64,000 bases of DNA. Source: Oegoconia quadripuncta (Eukaryota; Arthropoda; Insecta; Lepidoptera; Autostichidae). The stretch spans positions 2,837,501 to 2,901,500 of the forward strand of contig OX438754.1 in NCBI GenBank assembly GCA_949316235.1, read 5' to 3'. Under the pieces are notes generated by a model. That model saw only the letters and a list, made by a program, of their open reading frames with translations, was not told the origin of the DNA and did no database searches. The position numbers were made by a program, and so were the translations under genes. Positions 53,201-62,794 of this stretch are shown one piece after another (the first letter of the stretch is position 1; each line of letters begins with the position of its first letter).

Positions 53201-53411
53201 ATTTAGAGGCCATAACCAATCCAACAATAACATAAAGTTTACGGATATGCACTTGAATCTTGAACTAAGTAACAGGGATGAAATTAGCTTATAATGTTTC
53301 AATGTAAGTTAATGATCCCGATATAATTATTTTCGCTTCAAACACTGTCTTGCTTTTTATGTCACAGTACTTTAAAATATTTATATAAACGTGTAATTTT
53401 ATGACAGCGAT

Positions 53412-53485
53412 GGACCGTCGGTAGCTCAGTGAAGGAGACACAGTCTTCCAATTTGGGAGATCCAGGTTCGATCCCTAACGTTTCC
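53412..53485 (+). repeat. tRNA-like SINE head
   Basis: gtcggtagctcagtgaagga (A-box-like) and ccaggttcgatccctaac (B box), about 45 bp apart. There is no pairing acceptor stem, so it is not a functional tRNA gene. Confidence 0.5.
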
Positions 53486-53601
53486 TTTGTTATTCCATCT
53501 TTGTATATCTTAGTAACTATTTGTATATAATAAATAATATATGATTATTTGTAGGTATATCCATTCCTTTTCGCATTAACCGAATATAATGACCAAATCT
53601 C

Positions 53602-54015
53602 GATTACCAAAGTTAAGCAAAGTCGGGCGCGGTCAGTCCTCGGCTGGGTGACCACTAGTGGATGGGTGGAATTGTGTTAGACTAGCGTACGTGTGCGTAG
53701 AGCGTCGGTGGCTCAGCGAGTAAGACGCGGTCTCCCAGTTTAGGAGGTCCGGGTTCGATTCCCAGGCAGGCCATGTATCAAAGAGTTTTTATATTTGATT
53801 TAGTAACTTATGTGCATTTATCCGACTGCTCTTAAACGGTGAAGGAAAACGTCGTGAGGAAACCGACATGCCTGACAAATTAAAAAAAATAAAAAATTCG
53901 AAAATATGTGAAGTCCCCAACACGCACTGGGCAAGCGTGGCGGACTATAGCCCATACTCCCTCAATATGAGGGAAGGTCGATATCCCTGCAGTGGGATGT
54001 TTACGGACTGATGAT
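53602..54015 (+). mobile_element. Composite SINE: 5S-like segment, tRNA-like head, LINE-like tail
   Basis: 53602-53655 resembles the 3' half of 5S rRNA (gttaagcaaagtcgggcgcg gtcag...ctgggtgacca). 53699-53772 is tRNA-like (ggtggctcagcgag ... gggttcgattccc, with a possible TCTCC/GGAGG anticodon stem around a 7-base loop). 53850-54010 is the familiar LINE ending (gtgaggaaaccgacatgcct...ggcaagcgtggcggactata...cagtgggatg). Confidence 0.6.
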
Positions 54016-54990
54016 GAATTTTATGAAATCTCCCAAACGCTGCGCAAATTTTCTGTTTAAGTGTAGTGTGGAGAGTTTGTAGACTCTACGATTCTTCAAA
54101 GTCTGGAACTTACTAAGCTAAGGGACTTATCTATGTACTGAAAGGGTACCGCAACTAAAAGTATATAGGTACTATTAAAAACCGTTGCAAACGTTGTATG
54201 CCGGTCTGTAAAGATTTACAATTTCAGACTGCACCAACGAAATAAGTGTAGGTCCTACTTGCAATATGCTAGCTAACCTTTGGGGAAACCGAATAACGAA
54301 AAAAGTTCCAACTGATAATCAGGCTACTTATTAGATATGTATCTAAGATATCAATCACAGGTGATCAGGTGTCAGCCACCCGATAATTTATCATTTTATC
54401 CATATTAAGTAGCTGATTATCATAATTAGACTTGTCTATTTGTTTATGTATAAGTTTTATCACCTCTCATTGGTTAAGTAAGTTAGGTATGCAATGATAA
54501 GATAAAGTACTAAACCGTTATTTATATTTAAAAAAAACTTATCGATAATTAAACAATAAATATTTTGACACTACAAACTGTAACAATACTATAAATGTTT
54601 TGTGATTATTACATAAGACTTGGTAAGCAAATAACCTCTACATTATACTAAAACAATACTTATTTTCACATTTTTAAGTACAAATGAAATATTAATAGGC
54701 AGCCACCTAATATAGGTGAAATAATAAGTAGTCGAGTATAACTCGTTAGAAATTTTCTTTTCAATTTATCTTACGATGCAATAAAATCGTTAATTCTTCA
54801 GTTATCTTTATACAATACAAATACCTGATGTATTTATTGCACAATAGAAGGTAAAAATATTTTACACAAAGTTGGTCAATCTAAATGCCAATAGAACCTT
54901 CTTTCTTAAAACTTTTTCATCAGTTTAATGTACGCGCGTCACTGCAGACTTAACCCGTCGGGTGCTGACGTAGTTTCACCGGCTGTCCGC
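54016..54990. other. Intergenic, AT-rich, nothing recognised
   Basis: No ORF or repeat copy. At its right end it holds the likely 3' UTR of the minus-strand secreted-peptide gene, with AATAAA (minus strand) at 54833-54838. Confidence 0.4.
54833..54838 (-). terminator. Polyadenylation signal of the secreted-peptide gene
   Basis: AATAAA on the minus strand, about 170 bases beyond the stop codon at 55006-55008. Confidence 0.4.
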
Positions 54991-55005
54991 AGATTCTTTG
55001 ACGCT

Positions 55006-55238
55006 TTAAACTTTCTTGATAATTTCCCAGTGCGTCTCTATCGCCGTTTTTATCGGTTGTACGAGTTTTCTGGCAGCCTGTGCACCCTGTGGGTTCTGGG
55101 CGAGTAGCTGCAGAGTTTCAGTAGGCAAATAGAGGATCGTTTGTGGACGTGATTTTGGTTGCGGGGACGGGCCTCAATCTGCGCACCCAACAGCAAAACG
55201 ACGGCCAATACCACCAGTATTGAATATAGGAATCGCAT
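55006..55238 (-). pseudogene. Small secreted peptide gene with a one-base frame break
   Basis: The minus-strand ATG at 55238 starts MRFLYSILVVLAVVLLLGA, a clear signal peptide, followed by QIEARP. After that the starting frame runs to a stop at 55050-55052 with cysteine- and arginine-rich, unnatural sequence. The neighbouring frame stays open from about 55168 to TAA 55006-55008 and reads QPKSRPQTILYLPTETLQLL, then AQNPQGAQAARKLV and IETHWEIIKKV, with normal codon use. The switch fits one missing base in the C-run at 55163-55166 (GGGG on the + strand). The intact form would be about 77 residues: a short secreted peptide with a proline-rich start and a helical, cationic end. I do not recognise the family. 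TATA and GATA boxes upstream suggest regulated expression. Either a real null allele/pseudogene or an assembly error in a homopolymer. Confidence 0.65.
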
Positions 55239-55414
55239 CTTGTTCACTTGTTTGTTTTCAATGCACTTCGAAAATGCAGTCCAAGGATCAATGAATCCAA
55301 ATGTAACACTGCGTTTAAAGTAGATTTATTTTTGTAAATTCGCAGGCAAGTTCTCGAGGTTTCTTATTTGTTTGGCGCTTGAACGTATACTGTTGGTTCT
55401 TTAGTGAATCTCGG

Positions 55415-55459
55415 TTTATATAGATGCTGCGGGTTATCTGGCGCGTGCATGATAGATAA
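55415..55459 (-). promoter_or_regulatory. TATA box with upstream GATA motifs
   Basis: TATATAAA on the minus strand at 55415-55422, about 180 bases before the ATG at 55238. AGATAA motifs are at 55434-55439 (minus) and 55454-55459 (plus). GATA sites near TATA are usual in insect fat-body and blood-cell genes; that use here is inference. Confidence 0.5.
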
Positions 55460-55539
55460 CCAGCCGAATTCGATAATGCGGGCCGGTTCGATGACTGCCG
55501 CTCAATGTCACTCGCCATTCATTGTAGTAAAATTATCAT

Positions 55540-56308
55540 TCATAGGTGGGTCGTGAGCACACGTGGTGTTAATAGACAGGTATCTGCGGAAAACGCGTGA
55601 ATTTGCTGTTATTTGCCAATTTTAATTGACGAAAAATAAGAAAACCATCAAATTGTACCATATTTCAATCGTAATCGAATTCGATAATTTGTTCGTCACT
55701 GAATAATCACGATTTATGTTCAATTATGCGTGACCCAGCGTGAAGAGCCGTGACAAACATGGCGCTCAGGTGTCGCGACTTTGCTATCTTTACTTAGTTA
55801 AAATGACGATTGATTACTAAATAATCGTTCGTCTAAAAATACGATATATCACGAGACTTGTTTCTAACGCAATTCAAGAGTTATCGGTAACGTTGCTTAC
55901 ATCACCGGTGAAGTCACAAAAGCTCCGCAGGACAATAGTACTAAGACTCTACAGAGATGCTATCAGTGTCACCAGTGAGTATAATACTGTAGGACTTTTT
56001 GATGCTGCAAGTGGATGGCAGCCAATGGGTTAATTAACAACATAGACTAAGAATTTAGATAAACCCCATGAAGTTAAACTAAAAAATAATTATAAAGAAT
56101 AAACAAATATTTTCTTAAACAATATTCTATTGGATTATTATGATACATATATAGGTAACTTGTTGAAGCTTTGTTGTCTGTGGTAGTTAAAAACAATGTT
56201 ATATATCACTATAATGTGTTCCCCACATATTTTGTACAATCAATATTTAGTAATAACAAATTATGTTTGACAACTAAAATTATAGTGAGTTTGGAAAGTA
56301 AGTAAGTA
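55540..56308. other. Intergenic, nothing recognised
   Basis: No credible exon or repeat copy. Confidence 0.35.
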
Positions 56309-56423
56309 TACCGGATGAGTTTTTTTATCGTAAGGAAAAAAATATGGCATATTAGGTAAGTGAAATAGAAGGTATTGGCATAGTAAAGTAAAGTGCCGCA
56401 AATACGCATTTCCATCTTCTAAT

Positions 56424-56646
56424 TATGAGATTGCGGCATTTGCCTTCGAGACTCTGGGCCCCTGGTCTTCAGACACCAAAAAATTCGTAAAGGCGGTGTC
56501 TGATAAGCTAATTGTGGGATCAAGTGATATAAGGGCGGGCTCTTTTTTCGCTCAAAGATTAAGCCTAGCAATTCAGTGGGGCAATGCAGCCAGTGTGTTG
56601 GGAACAATGCCCCAGGTGGGAGAGTTAGACGCTATACATTTTTTGA
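56424..56646 (+). pseudogene. Retroelement polyprotein C-terminal remnant, copy 2
   Basis: AFETLGPWSSDTKKFVKAVS, then SSDIRAGSFFAQRLSLAIQW, GNAASVLGTMP. About 60% identical to 50686-50910 at protein level, without an upstream start, and running out into AT-rich sequence. Confidence 0.45.
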
Positions 56647-56702
56647 AATTATGTAAATATTATGTTATTTTTATATTTTCTTTTTTTCTAAGTTCGATGT
56701 AA

Positions 56703-57548
56703 ATAACTTTCTAATATAATCCACCTATTTTATTATAAATAAATATATAAAATCATGTATGGACATAGGTAGTTAAATTCTTTTTTCAAAAACTCAAGCG
56801 GGAGGGATTCGTGGGGTTCTTGTCATGCGAAATTTATTTGGAACTCATATTTTCTCCAAGTTTTCTTTATTTAATTTAATGGAATAGGCCGCAAAGTGCG
56901 GCCGTCAAATGACACAATTATGGCTTTATTCGATTATAGTTTTGGGAAAATAAAATTATAATACCTATGACAATAAAATACTATAATAATAAATATAAAA
57001 TATAATAATAAATGTAAATAATAAATAATATAAAATAATGTAAAGAGGTTGGACCTTGCGCGTCCAAATGCATGAGTTTTCGTTTCGTTTCGTTTTAAAA
57101 TTGTTTCCATTCAAAGGTATTTGTTTATTACACTCCATCCACATTCTACACTCTCTCACTCACACATACACACAAATGATGTAAAGCAATGCCTTAGTTT
57201 TTAGCTTATATACTAGCAAAGTTAGCTGAGTACCTGTTACCTAATATTCAATTTGCAAATTAGAAATCTCTATAAATTTGGCTTTAGAAATTTTAAGAAA
57301 TATTTTTAAATGTAATTACATGCTGTGTGATTTCTATATAAATAAATAAATAAATAAATAAATACCTTCTATTTCACTTAAGTACCTAAAATTTTTTTTT
57401 TTTTTTTTCCTTACGGTAAAGAACTCATCGGTATACACAGGACAATAAAAAAAATCGACCCAGCAAATAAATCTCTATACAACTTCCTACATTGCGTTTA
57501 GAAACTAATTAGTCACTCGAACAGTACTTTTTTTTTATTATTCACAAC
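56703..57548. other. Intergenic, AT-rich, with microsatellites
   Basis: Contains (AATA)n tracts at about 56985-57050 and 57340-57365, and the reversed 'ttaagtgaaatag' repeat copy at 57366-57432. Nothing else. Confidence 0.45.
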
Positions 57549-57710
57549 GGGTTGGTACTGGACCTCAATCACACCTGATGTTAAGTGAAGATGAGGGCGA
57601 AGGTGGAAGCGTACTGACCCGGAAACCCCAACAATTTGGCCGACTGGCTATCTTATCTCTGACAACCGGAAGACAACAATGCTATTAACATTGCTGCTTG
57701 GCGGCTACCG
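57549..57710 (-). mobile_element. SINE family B, 3' half, reverse
   Basis: cctcaatcacacctgatgtt, gaaggtggaagcgtactgac, caacaatgctattaacattg ctgcttggcggc, then it changes into a (GTATA)n tract. Confidence 0.75.
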
Positions 57711-57891
57711 CCTATAGTATGTATAGTATAGTATAGTACTATACCGATTTGAATGAAATTTTCACTTTTCTGCAGCCAGTACCTAAGTCACCAATTAAAA
57801 TGATGTCAATTTCGTTTGCATGAATAATTATTGCCAGAAACTCGATTAAATATTGAAATTTCACAGTATACACGAATAAAATTTTATTTGT

Positions 57892-58075
57892 ATTCATACA
57901 ATTTACTTTAGTTCACTAAACCCAGACATGAAGCAAGTTGGTGGAGATTTACTTGATGTTTCCATTTTTTGAATGTAGTATATAGTTAATTATATCGAAT
58001 GAGGTTTTTTTACCGTAAGGAAAAAAATACGGCATATTATGTAAGTAAAATAGAAGTCATTGGCATAGGTAATTT
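57892..58075 (+). repeat. 'accgtaaggaaaaaaata' repeat, second long copy
   Basis: Matches 52530-52700 from attcatacaatttactttag ttcac to cattggcataggt with scattered changes. Confidence 0.65.
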
Positions 58076-58184
58076 TTTTTTCATAATCTGTATGTAACCA
58101 TAAATACGGTTTATACTTTCGAATTATCTTCGAAACGAGAAAACCATTCATTAAGCATTCCCAAAAATCTTTCCCCTAGTTTAA

Positions 58185-58410
58185 TCCAACTAATATTATA
58201 ATGCGAAAGTTTGGATGTGTGTTTGTTGCTCAATCACGGCGAAACAACGGATTTGGATAAAATTTGGTATTGTATATATAGATATAAATAGGTGGATTAA
58301 GACAGGAATGTGTTATCCCGGTAAAGTGAGTAGTTCCCGCGGGATAAACAAATTAAACATATCCGCGATAAAGTTATTCTTTGCAGCCGAAGCCGCGGGT
58401 GGTAAGCTAG
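58185..58410 (+). mobile_element. Helitron-like non-autonomous element
   Basis: Begins TCCAACTAATATTATAATGC after an A and ends ...gccgcgggtggtaagCTAG before a T. 5'-TC, 3'-CTAG and an A/T host site are the Helitron hallmarks, and 'taatattat.atgcgaaagtttgg' is a familiar lepidopteran 5' end. No Rep/helicase is encoded. Confidence 0.6.
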
Positions 58411-58412
58411 TC

Positions 58413-58520
58413 TTAAATATAAATAAAACTGCATCCAAATCGGACCACGCATTAATAAGATACATCCGGACACACACAAACATTATCACGCATAACATAG
58501 GTAGTTTTTCGTAGCAGGTT
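58413..58520 (+). repeat. Retroposon-tail-like repeat next to the Helitron-like element
   Basis: aactgcatccaaatcggacc, gcattaataagatacatccg, cataacataggtagtttttc; related to 20225-20515 and 51690-51920. Confidence 0.45.
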
Positions 58521-58545
58521 AAAAATGTTGTATCATCATTTTATA

Positions 58546-58860
58546 CAGGGTGTCCCTGGAAGTATGGATCAAATCGAACAGGGGCATGGGGAAGGTCATT
58601 CCCAAACTTAAGCTGAAAAAAAAAAAAAAAAAAAATATTAATTAATTATTTTTAATTAAAAAATTAAGCTGATAGCTTTGCTAGTTTTCTTTTAAAATTT
58701 TTTTTTGTATAAGCACTATTCGATAATATGAAAATGTAAAAAATTGATCATAACTTTTGAACCGTCAAAAATGGCACCGACATTCATAGGGTTAAAAAGT
58801 TTGGGAATGACCTTCCCCATGCCCCTGTTCGATTTGATCCATACTTCCAGGGACACCCTG
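58546..58860. mobile_element. Tc1/mariner-type MITE, 315 bp, ~70-bp inverted ends
   Basis: Starts CAGGGTGTCCCTGGAAGTAT and ends with its reverse complement, flanked by TA on both sides. The pairing extends through gaacaggggcatggggaagg tcattcccaaactt. The centre is A/T-rich with no ORF. Confidence 0.85.
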
Positions 58861-59085
58861 TATTATATATCAATAGCACATTAATTGCCTATAGATTTCG
58901 TGCGAATCAAGCGCACACTGGATTTTACTGGTTGCGACATATTTCGCTGCGGTAGGTATGGGTGATTGCGATTATGTTATAGCATGGTTATAGTAAACAT
59001 ACGCGCGCATCTTTTTCCGCTGCGCACAGACCATACTATCCCACCATACCTACATGATCAGTAATCTTTATAGTACAGTAACTCC

Positions 59086-59420
59086 GCCTCCGTGGCTCAA
59101 TGTAAACAACATAGGGTTTACGAATCGGAGGTCGCGGGTTCGATCCCCAGCGGGGTACATGTTTAGTACTCGGTTTGGTTGGTGGTAGGGCATTTTAAAT
59201 GTCCGCCTGGCTAGCTACCACCATCTTATCTAAAATCTGCCGCCAAACAGCAATGTTAATAGCGTTGTTGTGTTCCGGTTGTCACAGATAAGATAGCCAG
59301 TTCCCCAAATTATTTGGGTTTCCGGGTCAGTACGCTTCCACCTTCGGCCTCATCTTCACTTAACATCAGGTGTGATTGAGGTCAAGTGCTAACCCGTAGT
59401 GCTTAAAAAAAAAAAAAAAA
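59086..59420 (+). mobile_element. SINE family B, full length, forward
   Basis: cgcctccgtggctcaatgta, gggttcgatccccagcgggg, ggtggtagggcattttaaat, ctaccaccatcttatctaaa, ggtgtgattgaggtcaagtg, poly(A) at about 59405-59420. The best-preserved copy in the window. Confidence 0.85.
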
Positions 59421-59434
59421 ACTTCCTACAATCT

Positions 59435-59770
59435 AAGGCCCGTATTAATAAACCATTCTCAAGATTGAGAACAGTCTTGTGACTGGTCTTAAGTAAACGT
59501 GTTTATTAATAAACCTAACTTGAGACCTGACAAGCACATGCACACTCAAGCAGTACTCACTTGAGAGGTGCGCGTATTAATAAACGAAACTCAAGACTAT
59601 CATTCATTCGCCGCTGAGGCGTATACTTCAGAAGTGGCCTCAGCTGAGTAATCCTCAAGATTGGTTTATAAATTAGCACGGAGCTTGAGATAGCGTCAAC
59701 TTCTTAAGACGCATCTCGGGTGATACAGCCTCAAGACTTGTATTGAGATTGGTTTATCAATACGGGCCTT
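59435..59770. mobile_element. MITE, 'aaggcccgtatta' family, longest copy
   Basis: AAGGCCCGTATTAATAAACC at the left and the inverse GGTTTATCAATACGGGCCTT at the right. The interior has many ctcaag/cttgag and taataaac phrases. The other copies are listed separately. Confidence 0.75.
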
Positions 59771-59878
59771 AAAGGCCGTGATTTTTTGCACATGGATAGA
59801 GTAGTTGTCAGTGATAGAATAATTTTTTTTTCTAATAAATCGGTAGCTTGCTTTAGATATAGTATAGATAGTAACATA
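59771..59878. repeat. 105-bp repeat, also at 62694-62794
   Basis: aaaggccgtgattttttgca catggatagagtag.tgtcagtga.agaata...aatcggta.cttgctttagatata. The second copy carries the mariner end at 62795. Confidence 0.7.
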
Positions 59879-60007
59879 GACTGTCAATAATTATGTAATG
59901 TTAATTTCATTGCGTTGGAGAATATACTTAGCTCTTCTCTGTATTTTCAAAAAAATCAATCAATAACTTCTTTAAAAATTTCACCGAGGGCAAACAAATA
60001 TCACTAC

Positions 60008-60365
60008 CTTAGATTAATGATTGGTCTCCGCGCCGCTACGACTAGATACCGTCGGCGTACTCGAAAAATGCGGCAACAAATACTACGCCGTATTCGGCGT
60101 ACCCGCGCCAGTCACGCCACAAGTTCAAATTTCAAATTTTCAAATTTTGGTTTAAGACTGAAGCAAAATGCCGGTTTACGTAGTCAAACTATGTAATAAC
60201 AATACTACAAAAAACAAGAAAGATACTGGCATCACATACCATCAGTAAGTAGGTACTGTATAAATCTACACACTACAATATTGAGTTGCCGCATTCAGGA
60301 ACCTCTTTTTTCTTCATAGTGCGGTATCTAGTCGTAGCGGCGCGGAGACCAATCATTAATCTATG
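60008..60365. mobile_element. hAT-type MITE, 358 bp, with exact 8-bp TSD
   Basis: CTTAGATTAATGATTGG at the left pairs with the inverse of CATAGATTAATGATTGG at the right. Pairing continues through tctccgcgccgctacgacta gataccg, about 41 bp with one mismatch. Direct repeat ATCACTAC at 60000-60007 and 60366-60373. Confidence 0.85.
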
Positions 60366-60956
60366 ATCACTACTCAATAAACTATTTTTAGAAAATATAA
60401 AGAAAATCGTTTTATAAGATCTTAGCATCTTCCACAACGCAATGAAGTTCACAGATCTAAGTTTTATAACTAAATACCTATAATATACGCAAAGCAAACA
60501 ACAAATTTGTTAGAAAACATGTTTATTTAATTTCGGTACTATATCCTTCTACAAAAATCAGGAACTTTCAGAGTATAGGAAGTTACACCACAAAAATTAC
60601 AATACAATACAATTGAAAAACTCTTTAATGCGCAAAATAATTTACAATAATTTTTAATTTACAAATTACGTGTTTTTTTTACTGGACTATTATACCCCAT
60701 TAGGTGTTTGGAACAGCCAGTCCATTTGGGAGAAAGGTCGTGACGTATATGTCGCAGGCAGATCATTGAATTAGCCATTTCATGAAATGCCTAGCCAATC
60801 GTTAGGTTTGGCGAATATTTCCTACATTAATGATTGACCATGATCTTATCGCTCTCGACTTTTCGTAGAGTCGACACAGCCTCCAACCCTGTTAATTTTG
60901 ATTAGAGGGAACGTCGACAGCCCTCCTTCTCTTCACAGCATGCTTAGCCTGCTGGA

Positions 60957-61196
60957 GTGTTTTTGAAAGGAGTCTACCAGGAGATAAAAGCCGACGTTTC
61001 CAAGCTGTGGGTGAGCGGCGTGTATTGCCAAGGACGAGAAGGGCAAGTGCCTGGGGTAGCCGACGTATACTACCACCTGGCCACTATTATCATCGTCATA
61101 TACCTGACATTCTTTGGTGGCACCAACTATACTCTTTTAGGGAGACTGAATATCAGCAGCTTTGCTGAGTCCCAACCCTTTTTTAGCTACCCTTAA
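60957..61196 (+). other. Unexplained ORF with coding-like composition
   Basis: 79 codons, including GVYQEIKADVSKLWVSGVYC and GQVPGVADVYYHLATIIIVI. It is GC-richer than its surroundings, but I see no splice signals or recognised domain. It may belong to a retroelement or an isolated exon. The flank 60374-60956 shows nothing else. Confidence 0.25.
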
Positions 61197-61274
61197 TTGT
61201 TAATTATTTTAGTGAGGAATTATCTTTTTATTTATTAAAAAATAATAAATAAAAAGGGTCAAAGCTCAGGGCTC

Positions 61275-61530
61275 AGGCCAGGGTCAAAACAGAACACGGA
61301 TTACCACACCAACTCGAAAGGGTCTTAAAACTAAAAAATTAACTATTGAGATGTAAAAAAATGATTAAAAATAACAGTGAGACTGCGTTGAAATGTGGAA
61401 AACAATGTGCCAAAAAAAAGGTTCCGTCAGTTCATCAGTCAGTCAGTCAGTTTAAAATTTCGAATTTGAACTCCAATAACCCAAACCCACCAATGAGTAT
61501 CAGCTCAAAAGAACGACACCTTTACAGGGT
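61275..61530 (+). repeat. Dispersed repeat, sister of 36230-36545
   Basis: cagggtcaaaacagaacacg gattaccacaccaact, cattgagatg-like tattgagatgtaaaaaaatg, tttcgaatttgaactccaat aacccaaacccacc. The internal (CAGT)n stretch near 61436-61452 is longer here. Confidence 0.65.
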
Positions 61531-62283
61531 TAGTTGATCAATGCCCAATTCGTAATATGCCCAACAGCTTGGAAAAGGACTAATTTGCGAAATACCCACC
61601 TTCTTCTTAAAATTGAAAACATTTTATTACAAAACAATGTCCATAAATAACTAAACATAGTTCCATACACGAGGAGGATCTCATATACCTATATGAAATA
61701 TGTTTTGGAGAAAGCATATTTCATATCAACTGGTTGGAAGCATCCTGCATCAAGTTAGCCGTCCAGCTTCGGGGTATACATCCCATACTCCGCTTGCCGG
61801 TGCATTCTTCACTCAAAATTTTTGTGTGGCACCATTCCTGTTTATAACATTGAGTTAACCCTTTAGCGCTGTTGCAATTACGCCGCTGAGTCGATCACTC
61901 ACTAACGATCCTTCCCGATATAGATACCTCTTAGTTAATCGAGTCACTGAAGTAAAAAGTATATCGAATAACCCGACTTGTAAGAAGAGTTGCAGGATTA
62001 CAAATGTACGCAGAAATGCTGCAATGTTACCGGGCAGTCGTCAACCGGAAAGCCATCCGCACCGGTCACAGTGACCCCGAAAGTATTTATCCAGAAATAC
62101 AATAACGATAGATAAAATGTGTACGCCAGCTAACCCAGTTAGATAAAACAAGGTACAGGGGTTACATACAACCGAACGTGTTATTTACGTCTTGTGATTC
62201 AAGGTTTTTAATTCTCATTGACCTAATTAATGTATTTATGAGGTGTGATACAACGACATGGTCAGTAGGTAGAGGTACAGTCA
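61531..62283. other. Possible minus-strand 3' exon or retroelement end; otherwise nothing
   Basis: On the minus strand, MHRQAEYGMYTPKLDG followed by a stop (about 61764) is trailed by an AATAAA at about 61622. Another frame of the same stretch is also open (TQCYKQEWCH...), so the evidence for a gene is weak. The rest, to 62283, has no recognised feature. Confidence 0.25.
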
Positions 62284-62292
62284 TAATACTCC

Positions 62293-62653
62293 CGATGTAT
62301 GACTTAACTGCGACAAACACTATTGCGAAAGACTGAACTGCGAAAGATGGAACTGCGACAGTGCCGAACTGCGACAGATCTGAACTGTGAAAGACTTAAC
62401 TGCGACAGAATGGTACGTATATCACAGTTGGGTCAGGTTAACTTTGTTTGTTAATTAGGTTAGGTTAGGTTGGAAACTTGAGAAACAACCATGCCAGAAC
62501 CGAATCGCTCCGTTCTAATGAACCATTGATTTATCAGTCCTGTCGCAGTTAAGTCTTTCGCAGTTCAGATCTGTCGCAGTTCGGCACTGTCGCAGTTTCA
62601 TTTTCGCAGTTCAGTCTTTCGCAAAGTGTTTGTCGCAGTTAAGTCTTACATTC
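62293..62653. mobile_element. Hairpin DNA element with ~118-bp arms and 9-bp TSD
   Basis: Direct repeat TAATACTCC at 62284-62292 and 62654-62662. The arms start gatgtatgacttaactgcga and the inverse gaatgtaagacttaactgcg, about 95% alike, and are built of repeated aactgcgacag / aactgcgaaagac phrases. The loop (about 62415-62525) contains ttaggttaggttagg, three insect telomere-type TTAGG units. No ORF. Confidence 0.8.
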
Positions 62654-62693
62654 TAATACTCCAGTAAGGATACACTTTTAACTCCCTATAATC

Positions 62694-62794
62694 TTAAAGG
62701 CCGGGGATATTTTGCACATGGATAGAGTACCTGTCAGTGACAGAATAAAAATGCTTTTTAACAAATCGGTACCTTGCTTTAGATATAACATATA
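62694..62794. repeat. 105-bp repeat, copy 2, interrupted by mariner
   Basis: Partner of 59771-59878. It breaks off at the TA in front of the mariner terminus at 62795. Confidence 0.65.

Noticed and set aside
53602..53655. 5S rRNA gene
   Set aside because: Only about 54 of some 120 bases match and the flanks do not continue as 5S.
53699..53772. Functional tRNA gene
   Set aside because: A and B boxes and a possible anticodon arm are present, but the acceptor stem does not pair, and it is joined to a LINE-like tail; it is a SINE head.
62456..62472. Interstitial telomere
   Set aside because: Only three TTAGG units, inside the loop of a mobile element.
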